Source: DAOLCO01 sp964612555 | GTDB lineage: Bacteria; Bdellovibrionota_C; UBA2361; SZUA-149; DAOLCO01 | NCBI GenBank assembly: GCA_964612555.1 | Contig: CAZTBW010000001.1 | Location: forward strand, 124,001-188,000 | Length of the DNA: 64,000 nt | Reading direction: 5' to 3' | Shown: piece by piece, positions 43,326-53,800 of the stretch | How positions within the stretch are numbered: the stretch's first letter is position 1 | How the letters are laid out: every line of letters starts with the position of its first letter | Made by a program: the position numbers and the translations under genes | Notes under the pieces: model-generated | What the model saw: the letters and a program-made list of their open reading frames with translations, nothing else | What the model was told of the DNA's origin: nothing | Databases searched by the model: none

Positions 43326-44993
43326 CTACTGAATAGATTCCTGGATATTTTTATATACCTGCTCAAGGAGTTCATTCTTGAATACCACAGTAAAAGACGA
43401 GCCCACACCGGGAGTACTTTTCAGTTCAAGCACCCCATGGTGCATGTCAACAAGTTGCTTTGTTATATAAAGTCCGAGTCCTGAACCTTCAATGTTGCCA
43501 TGTTCAGGAAGTCGTTTGTACATGGTAAAGAGCATTGCCTGAGATTCATGTGGTATTCCGGCACCATTATCACTCACTTTTAATATTACATCTGACTTCA
43601 GCGTTTCAATCTCCAGAATAATTTCGCCTTTCTTTTCTGTAAATTTGAAAGCATTATTCAAAAGATTACCGCAGATTCGTTTTACAGCCAGGGAATCAGC
43701 GAATATATTTACGGAAGTATCGGGCTTGAGCAGTGCAAATTTAATTTCTTTACTTTTTGCAACCGGAGTGTACTCTTCATATAACTCTTCTGCTATTTCA
43801 TTTAAACAGATAGTCCTTGGAGCGATACTCATAAATCCATCTTGAAGTCGCTTCAAACTGAGCAGCTGATCTACAAGACTAAGCGAAGTTCTGGCACAGG
43901 AGGCAATTCTCAGCATTGATTTCTCAACTGTCTTTTCCAGTGGGTCTTCAAGTAAAAGCTCTGTACTTGTCAGGATAGCTGCTAAAGGTCCCTTCAGATC
44001 GTGAGTAGTGGATGATAAAATGTTACGTTCAAATTCTTTTGAACGCTTTTCCTTCGTAATATCACTTATCCATAGTATGTGATAGGTAATACCAAATGGC
44101 ATCTTATCGTAAGATGGTTCATGCTCGTTAAACTCCGAGATTACCGTACTGAGTCGTATCTCGAAATATTGGGAGAAATTTTCTTTTGAATCAGGCACGG
44201 TGAGTTCAGATTTCCAGATAGAATCATTTGATATGTGAATTTGTTCAAACAGGTTTTGTGATAGTCTGAAATCAACGGGGGAAATCATGGAAACAATGTT
44301 ATCACTTCTATTCCCTCCGGATGCCAGTGATAATAAATCCAGAAACCTTGCTAAAACAGGGTTATGATACAAGATTGTTCCTGAGGTATCCAGTATGGCA
44401 AGCCCGTCATCTGCAATGCTTGCAGCCATCCAGAAAGCATTTCTTTCAGCTTGTGCTTCAATTTCTCTTTCCTTCTCAATTGCCCTCTCCCAGGTTTTGC
44501 GTATAACCAATTCAAGGTGTAATGAAAAATTTCCTGAAAAATGTTTACTTATATAATCCCACGCACCTTCTTTCATTGCACGAACGGCATCGTTGAGATT
44601 TGATGAACTGGTAAGTACCACTATTGGAAGCTGAGGGTACTGGACGGCAATAGAGTTAATCAATTCAAAACCGCTTTCAGTTACAAGGTTCAAGTCAGTA
44701 ATGACAAGGTCTATGTTGGATTCAGAAATATAAGATAGTGCATCAGAAACAGATTCTTTATGAATTACGCTTACTGAAATATTTTTTAATGCCCTGCTGA
44801 TGAGTTGGGCATGAGCAGGATCGTCCTCTACAAGAAGGATGCTACGAGGAAAATTACTTTTATCTGTTTCCCCCTGCTCGAATGAAGAGTCTTGATCAAA
44901 AGGTTTTTCCACTGAGACAATTAATTTCCTATAAAAACTATGCTTCTCGACTTGATTCAGTATTTTAATTAAGATGCTGGAATTATAGTACAA
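43326..44993 (-). CDS. Sensor kinase with N-terminal receiver (REC-PAS-HisKA-HATPase)
   Basis: A cytoplasmic signalling protein of up to 555 residues. The receiver begins ILLVEDDPAHAQ, with acceptor Asp in LVITDLNLV and Lys in YISKHFS. A PAS-like region follows (DGLAILDTSGTILYHNP). The HisKA motif is SSTTHDLKGPLAAI, and the ATPase domain has NLLNNAFKF, VSDNGAGIP and GSGLGLYITK. A receiver in front means the kinase is probably switched by another kinase. The start is uncertain: ATG 44993 is only 39 bases from the divergent dcd start, and GTG 44912 (VEKPFDQD) with AGGAAAT upstream is plausible. Confidence 0.9.
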   Translation of the reverse strand: MYYNSSILIKILNQVEKHSFYRKLIVSVEKPFDQDSSFEQGETDKSNFPRSILLVEDDPAHAQLISRALKNISVSVIHKESVSDALSYISESNIDLVITDLNLVTESGFELINSIAVQYPQLPIVVLTSSSNLNDAVRAMKEGAWDYISKHFSGNFSLHLELVIRKTWERAIEKEREIEAQAERNAFWMAASIADDGLAILDTSGTILYHNPVLARFLDLLSLASGGNRSDNIVSMISPVDFRLSQNLFEQIHISNDSIWKSELTVPDSKENFSQYFEIRLSTVISEFNEHEPSYDKMPFGITYHILWISDITKEKRSKEFERNILSSTTHDLKGPLAAILTSTELLLEDPLEKTVEKSMLRIASCARTSLSLVDQLLSLKRLQDGFMSIAPRTICLNEIAEELYEEYTPVAKSKEIKFALLKPDTSVNIFADSLAVKRICGNLLNNAFKFTEKKGEIILEIETLKSDVILKVSDNGAGIPHESQAMLFTMYKRLPEHGNIEGSGLGLYITKQLVDMHHGVLELKSTPGVGSSFTVVFKNELLEQVYKNIQESIQ

Positions 44994-45032
44994 GCAGCAG
45001 CATAATTATATTTTTTTTAGGAGTAATTTTAG

Positions 45033-45563
45033 ATGGTTAAGCCAGATCATTGGATACGTACCTGGGGGCAGTCAGGTGGTTCGGTTCCTTTTTCACCCGA
45101 ACATGTTAATCCTGCAAGCTATGACCTCACCCTGGGTAATCACTGGATTTGCCCCACCAGAGAACCTGAAGAGTTCAAATCTGAAGAAATAGTCCTTTTT
45201 CCCAATGAAGTGGTACTTGCAACCACTCAGGAAGTAATCAGGATGCCACGAGAGGTTGTTGGTGATTTAAAATTGAAAAGCTCTCTTGGAAGGTTATGGC
45301 TTAACCACAGCCTCAGTGGATGGATTGATTGTAATTTTCATGGTCAGGTTACACTTGAATTACAAAACCTCGGTCCCTACCCTCGTAAACTTGCTCAAGG
45401 TATGCGAGTGGCGCAGATTGTCTTTTTTCAGATGGAAGAGCCACCTGAACTGGCATATGGTGAAGGGGCTGTAGGAAATTACCAGGGTCAAATGGGTGCT
45501 ACAAAAGCATGGGATGACAAGTTTTTCCCTACGGTGTCTGAGTCTACAAAAAAGAACAAATGA
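45033..45563 (+). CDS. dcd: dCTP deaminase / dUTPase-fold enzyme
   Basis: A 176-residue trimeric dUTPase-superfamily protein. The family motifs are present: VNPASYDLTLG near residue 28, LKLKSSLGRLWL near 82, GWIDCNFHGQVTLELQNLGP with the catalytic Glu region, GMRVAQIVFFQM, and the C-terminal YQGQMGATKAW. The usual Pro-Gly of the GWIDPG motif is replaced by Cys-Asn, a mild departure. It probably deaminates dCTP to dUTP for dTTP supply. AGGAG precedes the ATG. Confidence 0.85.
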   Translation: MVKPDHWIRTWGQSGGSVPFSPEHVNPASYDLTLGNHWICPTREPEEFKSEEIVLFPNEVVLATTQEVIRMPREVVGDLKLKSSLGRLWLNHSLSGWIDCNFHGQVTLELQNLGPYPRKLAQGMRVAQIVFFQMEEPPELAYGEGAVGNYQGQMGATKAWDDKFFPTVSESTKKNK

Positions 45564-45650
45564 AAAACAGGTGTATAACAAAAGAGAATATGATATTTTC
45601 TTTTTTAAATAATTATTAATATTGTTTCAATGTACTAATACGGAATTATC

Positions 45651-46034
45651 ATGAAGCATACTGTAGCACTTTTTCCCCTTCTGTTTGCCATTATGTTTTT
45701 AACTACCTCTGAGTCCCTTGCTGAATCTCAGCTGGAGAAGGGTAAAGCGGTGTATAATGGTGCGGGGGCATGTATGTCCTGTCATGGGGTTGAAGGAGCT
45801 GGTGATGGTCCTGCAAGTGCGGCGCTTCAGCCTAAACCTGCTAATTTTCAGAAGGGAGATTATCGCATTGATACCACAGGTGATGGAAAAGCCGGCACCG
45901 CAGAAGACCTCTATAATATAATCACACATGGTGCTCAAAAGTACGGTGGGAGCATGATGATGGTTGGAAGAGCTGATCTTTCGGAAGAAAACAGAAGAGC
46001 TCTTGTTGCGTATATACAATCCTTAAAGAAGTAA
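45651..46034 (+). CDS. Periplasmic c-type cytochrome (monoheme)
   Basis: A 127-residue exported protein. A signal peptide (LFPLLFAIMFLTTSESLA) precedes one heme-binding motif CMSCH near residue 42. A Met-rich stretch SMMMVGRADLS supplies the likely distal ligand. The fold fits small class I cytochromes c used as electron shuttles. It stands alone; no oxidase or bc1 genes are adjacent. It converges on a Cys-rich lipoprotein gene. Confidence 0.92.
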   Translation: MKHTVALFPLLFAIMFLTTSESLAESQLEKGKAVYNGAGACMSCHGVEGAGDGPASAALQPKPANFQKGDYRIDTTGDGKAGTAEDLYNIITHGAQKYGGSMMMVGRADLSEENRRALVAYIQSLKK

Positions 46035-46050
46035 TCTTTTATGGGATTTC

Positions 46051-46527
46051 TTATGGCTGCGGCGGAAAGTAGTGGCACCTGAAGTTGATACAGGACACTA
46101 CTCCGTCATTGCATGAGTGAGTCTTTGAGTCTTCCGGGCAGACTACTTTATTACAGGAAAATCGGCTCATAAAATCAGCCAGCATTTCCTTGTTAATAGC
46201 AGTGAAAGGGTCTCCCTGCATGCACTGGCAACAGCCATTAATTACCTGAATGCAATCTGAATCTCTGCCACAATACTGGTATTTTGTAAGTTCAGAGTCT
46301 TTCAGAGAATATGCAGGCAATTTTGTACCCGTCGATTCCTTAGCGCTGTAAGACGTATGGCTTCTGGTTTCAGAAGAGCCCCCCCCGGATGAGGAACTCG
46401 GAGAGGAAGCTGAAACTTTTTTAGCTGACTCCACTTCCGGTATTCCATCCGCAAAAACAGCATCTGAACATGATATTGATATCAGCAGTGCCCCGAAAAT
46501 TGTAATAATATAGTATTTTAAATGCAT
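46051..46527 (-). CDS. Cys-rich exported putative lipoprotein, hypothetical
   Basis: A 158-residue protein. The N-terminal signal ends LLISISC, a possible lipobox. A Ser/Gly-rich linker of about 50 residues follows. The last 75 residues contain ten cysteines (CGRDSDCI, GCCQC, FSCNKVVC, CNDGVVSCINFRC), suggesting a disulfide-bonded module. No enzyme motif is recognised. It converges with the cytochrome c gene with a 16-base gap. Confidence 0.72.
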   Translation of the reverse strand: MHLKYYIITIFGALLISISCSDAVFADGIPEVESAKKVSASSPSSSSGGGSSETRSHTSYSAKESTGTKLPAYSLKDSELTKYQYCGRDSDCIQVINGCCQCMQGDPFTAINKEMLADFMSRFSCNKVVCPEDSKTHSCNDGVVSCINFRCHYFPPQP

Positions 46528-46783
46528 TATACCCCTCTACGCTTCAAACCTGTTATTACACAGGTAAATAAAATTGTAGCTTTTATTGATCTTCTGAACT
46601 CCCCAAATCTGTTATTAATTGAGCTCATATTTACGAAAACCGTATTATAAAATCAGTATCAGCTTTCATTTTAGGATTTTCTCTAATATTTTCAAAAACT
46701 TATTTTTTAAATCATTGTTTCAATAGCTATCATCTCAAATTGTCGATACAATATACAGTAGGAATAATGGCGAGGTTTTGTTG

Positions 46784-47095
46784 ATGTCTCAGTTTGCTAA
46801 TAATAATTCAGATACACTCACTAAAAGAAAAATAAGTACCTCAGAACCGAAGCTGTATCGTGTAATTCTGGTCAATGATCATTATACTACTCAGGAATTT
46901 GTTGTTCTTATCCTTGAACAGGTCTTTAATAAATCTCCTGAAGAGGCAAGGCACCTCATGCTAAAAGTTCACACCGAAGGAAGTGCTCAGGTTGGTGTGT
47001 TTACAAAAGAAGTTGCTGAAATGAAAGTTGCGATTGTTCATCATATCGCAAGGCAACAGGAATTTCCCCTCAAATGTTTAATGGAGCCGGCATAA
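46784..47095 (+). CDS. clpS: ATP-dependent Clp protease adaptor ClpS
   Basis: A 103-residue N-end-rule adaptor. The core YRVILVNDHYTTQEFVV contains the N-degron pocket; HLMLKVHTEGSAQVGVFT and the terminal EFPLKCLMEPA complete the family pattern. ATG 46784 is preferred over the two adjacent TTG codons because the family start is close and GGCGAGG lies upstream. One base separates it from clpA, its partner. Confidence 0.95.
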   Translation: MSQFANNNSDTLTKRKISTSEPKLYRVILVNDHYTTQEFVVLILEQVFNKSPEEARHLMLKVHTEGSAQVGVFTKEVAEMKVAIVHHIARQQEFPLKCLMEPA

Positions 47096-47096
47096 C

Positions 47097-49436
47097 ATGT
47101 CCAAACTGGAAAAAGATGTAGAAAAAATCATTGAGAAAGCTACACTTGAGGCAAAAAGTCGAAGGCATGAATTTGTGTGTCTTGAGCATGTTCTCTTTTC
47201 TGTCATTTCAGAAGAAAAAGGAAGTGTCATTCTTCGTGCATGTGGTGCCAATGTGTCTCGTTTGAAAATCAAGCTGGAACAGTTTTTCAGCTCCAAGCTT
47301 GATCGCCTTACTATGACTACTCATAACCCACCACAAACTCTTGCCGTTCAAAGAGTTATTCAAAGGGCTATCCTGCACTCTGAATATTCAAGTGCAAAAG
47401 TGCTCACTACTGGTGACCTGATTGCAGCTCTATATACCGAAAACGAATCTTATGCAGTTCATTTTCTTATAGAAGAAGGAGTCGAGCGACTTGATATCCT
47501 CGACTATATCTCGCATGGTCCACGCCTTGAATATATGGAAGATGCAGAAATTGATGAACTCTTCAACGAATATCATGAAGATTCCGAAGAAGATGACGAT
47601 GAGATGTATGATGATGAGGACGAGGAAGAAAAAGATTTTCAAAAGAAGAAACCCCTTGAACAGATATGTGAAGACCTGACAGAGAGAGCACGTGATGGTA
47701 AGATTGACCCCTTGATTGGACGCGAAAAAGAGCTTGAGCAATTGGTACAGATACTTTCAAGAAGATTAAAGAATAACCCACTGCTTGTTGGAGATCAGGG
47801 TGTTGGTAAAACCGCCCTGATTGAAGGTCTGGCGCTGAGAGTCATTAATAATGAAGTCCCGACGAATCTTAGAGGAGCTAAGATACTTTCTCTTAATTTG
47901 GGAAATCTTCTTGCCGGAACCAGGTACAGAGGTGATTTTGAACAGAGGTTAAAAAATCTGATAGAAACTTTAAAGAAAGACTCTTCAAGCATCCTTTTTA
48001 TTGATGAAATTCACAACCTCGTTGGAGCCGGTGCCACATCCGGTTCTACCCTCGATGCGGGCAATTTGCTTAAACCCGCTCTTGCAAGGGGAGAGCTACG
48101 CTGTATTGGCAGTACTACCTTTGAAGAATATAAAAGATATTTTGAGAAAGATCGTGCCCTTACAAGACGATTTTTGAAAATTGACATACTGGAACCTGGG
48201 GTAGATGATGCGATCAAGATATTAAGCGGAATCAAGGAACAATTCGAGCAATATCATAATATCAAGTACGCACCTTCGGCTATCAAGTCTGCCGTAAAAT
48301 TATCTGTAAAATTTATCCATGACAGGTTCCTGCCTGATAAAGCCATTGATCTTTTGGATGAAGTAGGAGCAAAACTGAAAATCGAACGTGAAAGATCGGG
48401 GATTGATGATAAGAATATAACGGTTCGTGGTAAAGACATTGAACAGCTGCTCTCCCAGACCAGAAACATACCACAAGTCAGTATCACTTCTTCCGAAAAC
48501 GAGCGTCTAAAAAATCTTGAACCTGAAATCAAGAAATTTATTTATGGGCAGGATGCTGCGGTTCTTGCCGTTACAAAATCAATTCTAAGATCACGTGCCG
48601 GTCTTGGGAATAATAAACGTCCTATTGGTTCATTTCTTTTTGTAGGACCTACGGGTGTAGGAAAAACCGAATTAGCGCGTCAGCTTTCGAGAATACTCGG
48701 GCATACGCTTCATAAGTTTGATATGAGTGAATATCAGGAAAAACACACGGTATCCAGACTCATTGGAGCGCCTCCCGGTTACGTTGGGCATGAACAAGGC
48801 GGATTACTTACGGATGCCGTTCTTAAATCACCCATGTCCATTATTCTTCTTGATGAAATAGAAAAAGCTCATCAAGACATATACAACGTACTCCTCCAGA
48901 TAATGGATGACGGGGTTCTTACCGATGCAACCGGAAGGAAAGCTCACTTTTCGGAGACCATAGTCATAATGACTTCCAATGTCGGGTCGGAGAAGATATC
49001 CGGCGTGCCCATGGGTTTTGCCAATACCACCAGAGGTGTTGATAACGCCGCTCTTGAAAAGACTTTTCGCCCTGAATTCAGAAACAGACTTGACGCCATA
49101 ATCAAGTTCAGTTCCATTCCTCAGGAAGTGGTTGAACAGATTGTCGATAAATTTGTTTCAGACATAGATGCGCAACTTCACGAAAAAAACGCCACTCTAA
49201 CATTAACCTCTGCTGCCAGAACCTGGTTTGCCAAAAAAGGCTTTAATCCTGAATTTGGTGCCCGTTCCGTCTACCGCCTGGTACAAAAAGAGCTAAAAGA
49301 CCGTCTCGCTGAAGAAATTCTTTTTGGCTCATTAAGTAAGGGTGGTGAAGCAAAAGTTGATGTTAAAGAGGATGAACTAAGTTTTACTTTTTCTGAGCGC
49401 AAGAAAAAATTCAAAAAGAAAAAAACGCTGTCTTAA
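47097..49436 (+). CDS. clpA: ATP-dependent Clp protease ATPase subunit ClpA
   Basis: A 779-residue AAA+ unfoldase. The N-domain (EFVCLEHVLFSVISEE) binds ClpS. An acidic linker at residues 160-180 (EEDDDEMYDDEDEEEK) is typical. D1 has Walker A GDQGVGKTALIEG and Walker B ILFIDEIHNL. D2 has Walker A GPTGVGKTELAR and sensor MTSNVGSEKI. A C-terminal small domain and a Lys-rich tail follow. Length matches ClpA rather than ClpB. Partner clpP is not in this window. Confidence 0.97.
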   Translation: MSKLEKDVEKIIEKATLEAKSRRHEFVCLEHVLFSVISEEKGSVILRACGANVSRLKIKLEQFFSSKLDRLTMTTHNPPQTLAVQRVIQRAILHSEYSSAKVLTTGDLIAALYTENESYAVHFLIEEGVERLDILDYISHGPRLEYMEDAEIDELFNEYHEDSEEDDDEMYDDEDEEEKDFQKKKPLEQICEDLTERARDGKIDPLIGREKELEQLVQILSRRLKNNPLLVGDQGVGKTALIEGLALRVINNEVPTNLRGAKILSLNLGNLLAGTRYRGDFEQRLKNLIETLKKDSSSILFIDEIHNLVGAGATSGSTLDAGNLLKPALARGELRCIGSTTFEEYKRYFEKDRALTRRFLKIDILEPGVDDAIKILSGIKEQFEQYHNIKYAPSAIKSAVKLSVKFIHDRFLPDKAIDLLDEVGAKLKIERERSGIDDKNITVRGKDIEQLLSQTRNIPQVSITSSENERLKNLEPEIKKFIYGQDAAVLAVTKSILRSRAGLGNNKRPIGSFLFVGPTGVGKTELARQLSRILGHTLHKFDMSEYQEKHTVSRLIGAPPGYVGHEQGGLLTDAVLKSPMSIILLDEIEKAHQDIYNVLLQIMDDGVLTDATGRKAHFSETIVIMTSNVGSEKISGVPMGFANTTRGVDNAALEKTFRPEFRNRLDAIIKFSSIPQEVVEQIVDKFVSDIDAQLHEKNATLTLTSAARTWFAKKGFNPEFGARSVYRLVQKELKDRLAEEILFGSLSKGGEAKVDVKEDELSFTFSERKKKFKKKKTLS

Positions 49437-49461
49437 AGAAACTGTCTTAATCTGAATAATC

Positions 49462-50793
49462 CTAACCCGAGCAACGCTCTTCGTATGGTGCAGCAGCAAC
49501 AGAACTTCCAAATAAAGCCGATACAAATTCCTCAGGCTCGAAAGGGCGGAGGTCTGCTACTGATTCTCCTACTCCAATGTAGCGGATTGGTATGTCCAGT
49601 TCGTCTTTAATAGCCACTACTATTCCGCCTTTAGAGGTGCCATCCAATTTGGTAATAATTATACCTGTAAGTTTTGAGACTTCATTAAACTCTCTTGCCT
49701 GTTGCAGGGCGTTTTGTCCGGTTGAACCGTCAACTACAAGAATAGTTTCATGAGGTGCACCGTCCTGCTCACGGGAAATTATGGAAGTAATACCGGAAAG
49801 CTCCTTCATCAGATTAGCACGGGTGTGTAATCTTCCTGCCGTATCAACCAGTAGCACGTCAAAGTTTTCCTTATGTGCTCTATGGATTGCGCGGTATGCT
49901 ACCGTTGAAGGCTTTTCACCATCAGCGCCTTTCTCTATTTCAGCATTAGCTCGATCTTTCCAGACTTCCAGTTGATTTGCCGCTGCCGCTCTGAAGGTGT
50001 CACATGCGGCAATAAGAACTTTTGCACCCTGCGCCTGATACTGAAAAGCAAGTTTCCCGATAGTGGTTGTTTTACCTGCTCCATTCACACCAACTACAAG
50101 GATAACCTTGGGTAAACCTGCCACTTTCTGTGGATAAATTTCAGGAAGCTCATCAGAATGAAGAATCAGACCAATCGTGTTTTTAAGACTTGATTCAATA
50201 AAGTCTGCGGTGAAAGATTCTTCTTTTGGAGAGTTTGCTTTCGAAAGGGACGAAATATTTTCCTTTACACTGGATATGAGCTTCTTACTGGTACGAACCC
50301 CCATATCACTTTCAATCAATAACTCTTCAAAAGTCGTAAGCCATTCTTTGGATTCAAAAGAAGATAAATTGTTTCCCGAACTGAAAAAACTACGCAAACC
50401 ACTCAAAAACGAACTTCTGGATTTTGTAAGTTTATCAGAAAGAGAAATTGGCATCTCCTCTTCTTCATCAGAATCCTCCTCTTCAAGTACCCCTGCTTTA
50501 AGTACCTCTGTTTCGAATACCCCTGTTTTAAATACCTCTGCCTGAGGAACAAAGGCTACCTGCTCATCCACCGCTACATATAAATCTGTTACATTTAAAT
50601 CTGTAGCGCTTGCATCGGCTACACTTACATTCGTCTCCGGCTTTTCAGGAGCGGGGCTTACTTTCCTGGCAGAAGCCTTCTTGAGTGCATCTGCACACAA
50701 TCCGACTATAATCAGAAACGCACCTGATATGCTTAAATATAAAGGATTATCTCCCCCTAGAAGGAATAAAATGGTTTCTTTAAGGTATTCCAT
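49462..50793 (-). CDS. ftsY: Signal recognition particle receptor FtsY, membrane-anchored form
   Basis: A 443-residue SRP GTPase. The NG domain occupies about residues 145-440: G1 GVNGAGKTTTIGKL, G2 DTFRAAAANQLEVW, G3 DTAGRLHT, G4 TKLDGTSKGG. The N-terminus has one hydrophobic segment (LYLSISGAFLIIVGLCA) instead of the amphipathic start of many FtsY proteins, followed by an acidic A domain. Within that domain lie four tandem 5-residue repeats (AEVFK, TGVFE, TEVLK, AGVLE). FtsY docks SRP-ribosome complexes at the membrane. It lies 29 bases downstream of smc. Confidence 0.96.
   Translation of the reverse strand: MEYLKETILFLLGGDNPLYLSISGAFLIIVGLCADALKKASARKVSPAPEKPETNVSVADASATDLNVTDLYVAVDEQVAFVPQAEVFKTGVFETEVLKAGVLEEEDSDEEEEMPISLSDKLTKSRSSFLSGLRSFFSSGNNLSSFESKEWLTTFEELLIESDMGVRTSKKLISSVKENISSLSKANSPKEESFTADFIESSLKNTIGLILHSDELPEIYPQKVAGLPKVILVVGVNGAGKTTTIGKLAFQYQAQGAKVLIAACDTFRAAAANQLEVWKDRANAEIEKGADGEKPSTVAYRAIHRAHKENFDVLLVDTAGRLHTRANLMKELSGITSIISREQDGAPHETILVVDGSTGQNALQQAREFNEVSKLTGIIITKLDGTSKGGIVVAIKDELDIPIRYIGVGESVADLRPFEPEEFVSALFGSSVAAAPYEERCSG
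50482..50541 (-). repeat. Four tandem 15-bp repeats inside ftsY
   Basis: Four in-frame 15-bp units encode AEVFK, TGVFE, TEVLK and AGVLE in the acidic N-terminal region of FtsY. Units differ at several bases, so the array is diverged. In-frame length changes would be tolerated. Confidence 0.75.
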
Positions 50794-50822
50794 GAGCTTC
50801 TTAACTTATATGTATATAGAGA

Positions 50823-53800
50823 TTAGGCTGCGCTTGCTATCCACTTTTCGATTTCCTCCTCAGCTTCTTCCAGATCCACCGATATTGCAGTTGTAATACC
50901 ACTTTCCTGCATTGTTATTCCGATCAGACGATCAACCGCCTGCATGGTGAGCTTATTATGGGTAATGACAAGAAATTGAGTTCTGTCAGAAATTTCCCGG
51001 ATAAGAGACAGGAACCTGCCAAGGTTTGCATCATCCAGAGGAGCGTCAACTTCATCCAGTACACATATGGGACCAGGATGGTGTAAAAACACAGCCACAA
51101 GAACCGCAGTAGCTACAAGTGCTTTTTCCCCACCTGACATAAGCTCCATAGTCGTGATCTTCTTTCCCGGAGGTCTGACAATAATATTTACCCCACTCTG
51201 TAAGGGGTCATCCGGGTTGAGTAATTCAAGTTGTCCGGAACCACCGGCAAAAAGTCTTGGTACAAGCTCTTTGAATTTCTCATTCACGGCTTTAAAAGTC
51301 TCCAAAAAGCGTATACGGGAAAGCTCTTTTAACTGCCTTATGGTTTTCTCAAGTGTTTCCTTTGCTTTCCTCAAGTCATCAACCTGGGTAGTCATGGTAG
51401 TGAGACGGGCTTGCTCCTGTTCGTACAACTCAATTGATTGAGGGTCTACCTCTCCTTCTCTTTCAAGACGCTTTCTCAAGCTTTGAGAAGTGCTATGAAG
51501 AGTATCAAGACGCTCATCGTAAGATTGTTCTGCGTAAGATTCTGAATATTGCGAGAGTAAATCTTTTGCTCTTGACTCATCGGGAATAGTAAAAGCAGCA
51601 TCTTCCGGGTATTGCTTTTCAAATTCAGATTGAAACATCTCAAGTTCTATCCGGGTTCTATCCACTTCAGATGTAACCGAACGAAGATTCCTTTCTACTG
51701 ACTCCCTGGAACGTCTTGATTCAGATTGTTCGTAGCGAATTTGACCAACTTCTTTTTGTAGCGTAAGCCTTTCGTTCTCAAGTAATTCAATACTTGTTTC
51801 AAGTTCAGAAATCTTTCTTTTATGTTCTATCGACTCTTCAGAACTGGAAGATGCAATTTCAACAGAAATTGTCTCTTTTACAGAATTAATTTCTAAAACT
51901 ATTTCTTCTCTTCTATGTACCAAAGAACCCAGAGTTTCCCGTATCTGATAAATTTCTCTTCCAAGTCTTTCGACCTGCATGGAAGCGTTCTTCAGAGAAG
52001 AGTCTGTACGTAGACCCTCCTGCTCGAACTCTCTCAGGATAGAAACTTCTTTTGATTCGGCAGCAAGAAACTCCTCTCTTAGTGTTCGTTCCTGTACTCT
52101 TATTTGCTCGGCTTTTTTACGATCCTCTTCTGCCTGAAATTTTAGAAGCTCTGAAAGCTCTTTTTGCAAAAGATGAAGCTCATTTCTGTTATTATTCAGC
52201 GCTTCGATTTCTGATTGAATTTCAGTAAATCGCTCCTCCTCTGTAGTCAGCTCCTGATGTGCCGACTCTATCAACTGAACAAGCTCTTTAATTTCTGAGT
52301 CCAGCTCTGCTCGTCTCCTTACAAATGAAAAGTGAACCCCCTCTCCATCAGTTGAATACCAACCCCATGGAGTTACAATCTCACCGCCTTCAAGAGCAAT
52401 GGTATAGTGAGTACTGCCTTGTGAGTGTAAGAGCCTCTTAAGCGTATCAGCAGCTTCTCTGGATTCAGCAAAAAAGGCATCACCAAGTATCTGTGACAAG
52501 GAAACATGGTATGATTTATCAAAATTAATGATGTCAAGCACCGGAATAATGCCGGCAGGTAGAGTGCTCACAGGAATATTACCCATAGGAATATTATTGG
52601 AGAACTCAGGCGCCGACAATTGAGAAACCGAACGTGATATCACACCCGTTTTTTTTCTCTTCAAAGTAACATTGGATATGTACTCAGCAAGTAAAGTATC
52701 AGCATCTGAGGAAAGCAGATATTCCGATCTTTCACCAAGTATCGCATGGACTGCCCGTTCGTACTTCTGAGGTACTTCTATAAGTGATAAGAGAACCTTC
52801 TCATCTGATTTTCTTTCTGAAGAGCCGGCACCTACTGCATTTCGGGCATGATCAGTAAAGGTAGTTATTTGTTTATCAATAGCAGATACCTCACTCTCAA
52901 GAGTGGTAAGTTTTTTCTCAAGACTCAATTTTTTTTGTTCTGCCTGCTTAAGAACATTTTTTTGCGAGTTTGCTTTTCTATGCAACTCCTCAGCACCTTT
53001 TGCTACGGCTTCTTTTTCATTAATCTTAGAACTTATTTCAATTATTTTAAAAGAAGTGGAATCTGCTTTAATCTCCATACCTTTTGAAGAAGAAAGCTCG
53101 TTCTTGCTATTCTCTATGAAAGCATTAATTTTCTCGCTGTGCTCCTGTTTCAGAGCATTAATAACCTCGGTTTGAGATGATCTGGATATTTCATTCTCTC
53201 TCTTTCTATCCTCAAGCGTCTGAATTTCAGATTGCAGCACCTCTGTTTCCTGCTGAATACTATCCAAACGACTATTCCCATCGTTTATTCTGTTATCCAG
53301 GTGCTGGGATTCACTTTGAAGACTGGCAAGACTGACTCTTATGTTTTGAATTCTCGCTTCTTGCTCTAAAAGAGCTCTTGCATGACTGTCCTTATTTCGA
53401 CGAAGTTCCAGAATACTTGTTTCTGCTTCATGTAAAAGGGAATCCAGTTCTATAATCCTCGCTTCAAAACTTTCGATATGAGCTGTTTTTATCTCAAGGT
53501 CTTCCTCGAGTGAAGATTTAGTCTTTTCCTTTTCAATAAGAGTGTGAACCAACTTTGAGGATTTTAGCGAAAAGAACTCTTTTTCAGAGTCATACAACTC
53601 TTCCTTGATACTTTGTCGTGTCATTGCACGCTGTGCTTGTTTCTTTAAACTTCTAACCTGTTTTTCTACTTCAGAAATGATATCCGTGGCACGCGCGAGG
53701 TTGTCATTGGTTTTATCCAAACGCCTGCTTGCAGCTTCCATTTTGGTTCTAAAACCGGAAATACCGGCAGCTTCCTCAAGAAGCTCCCTTCTTTCAAGAG

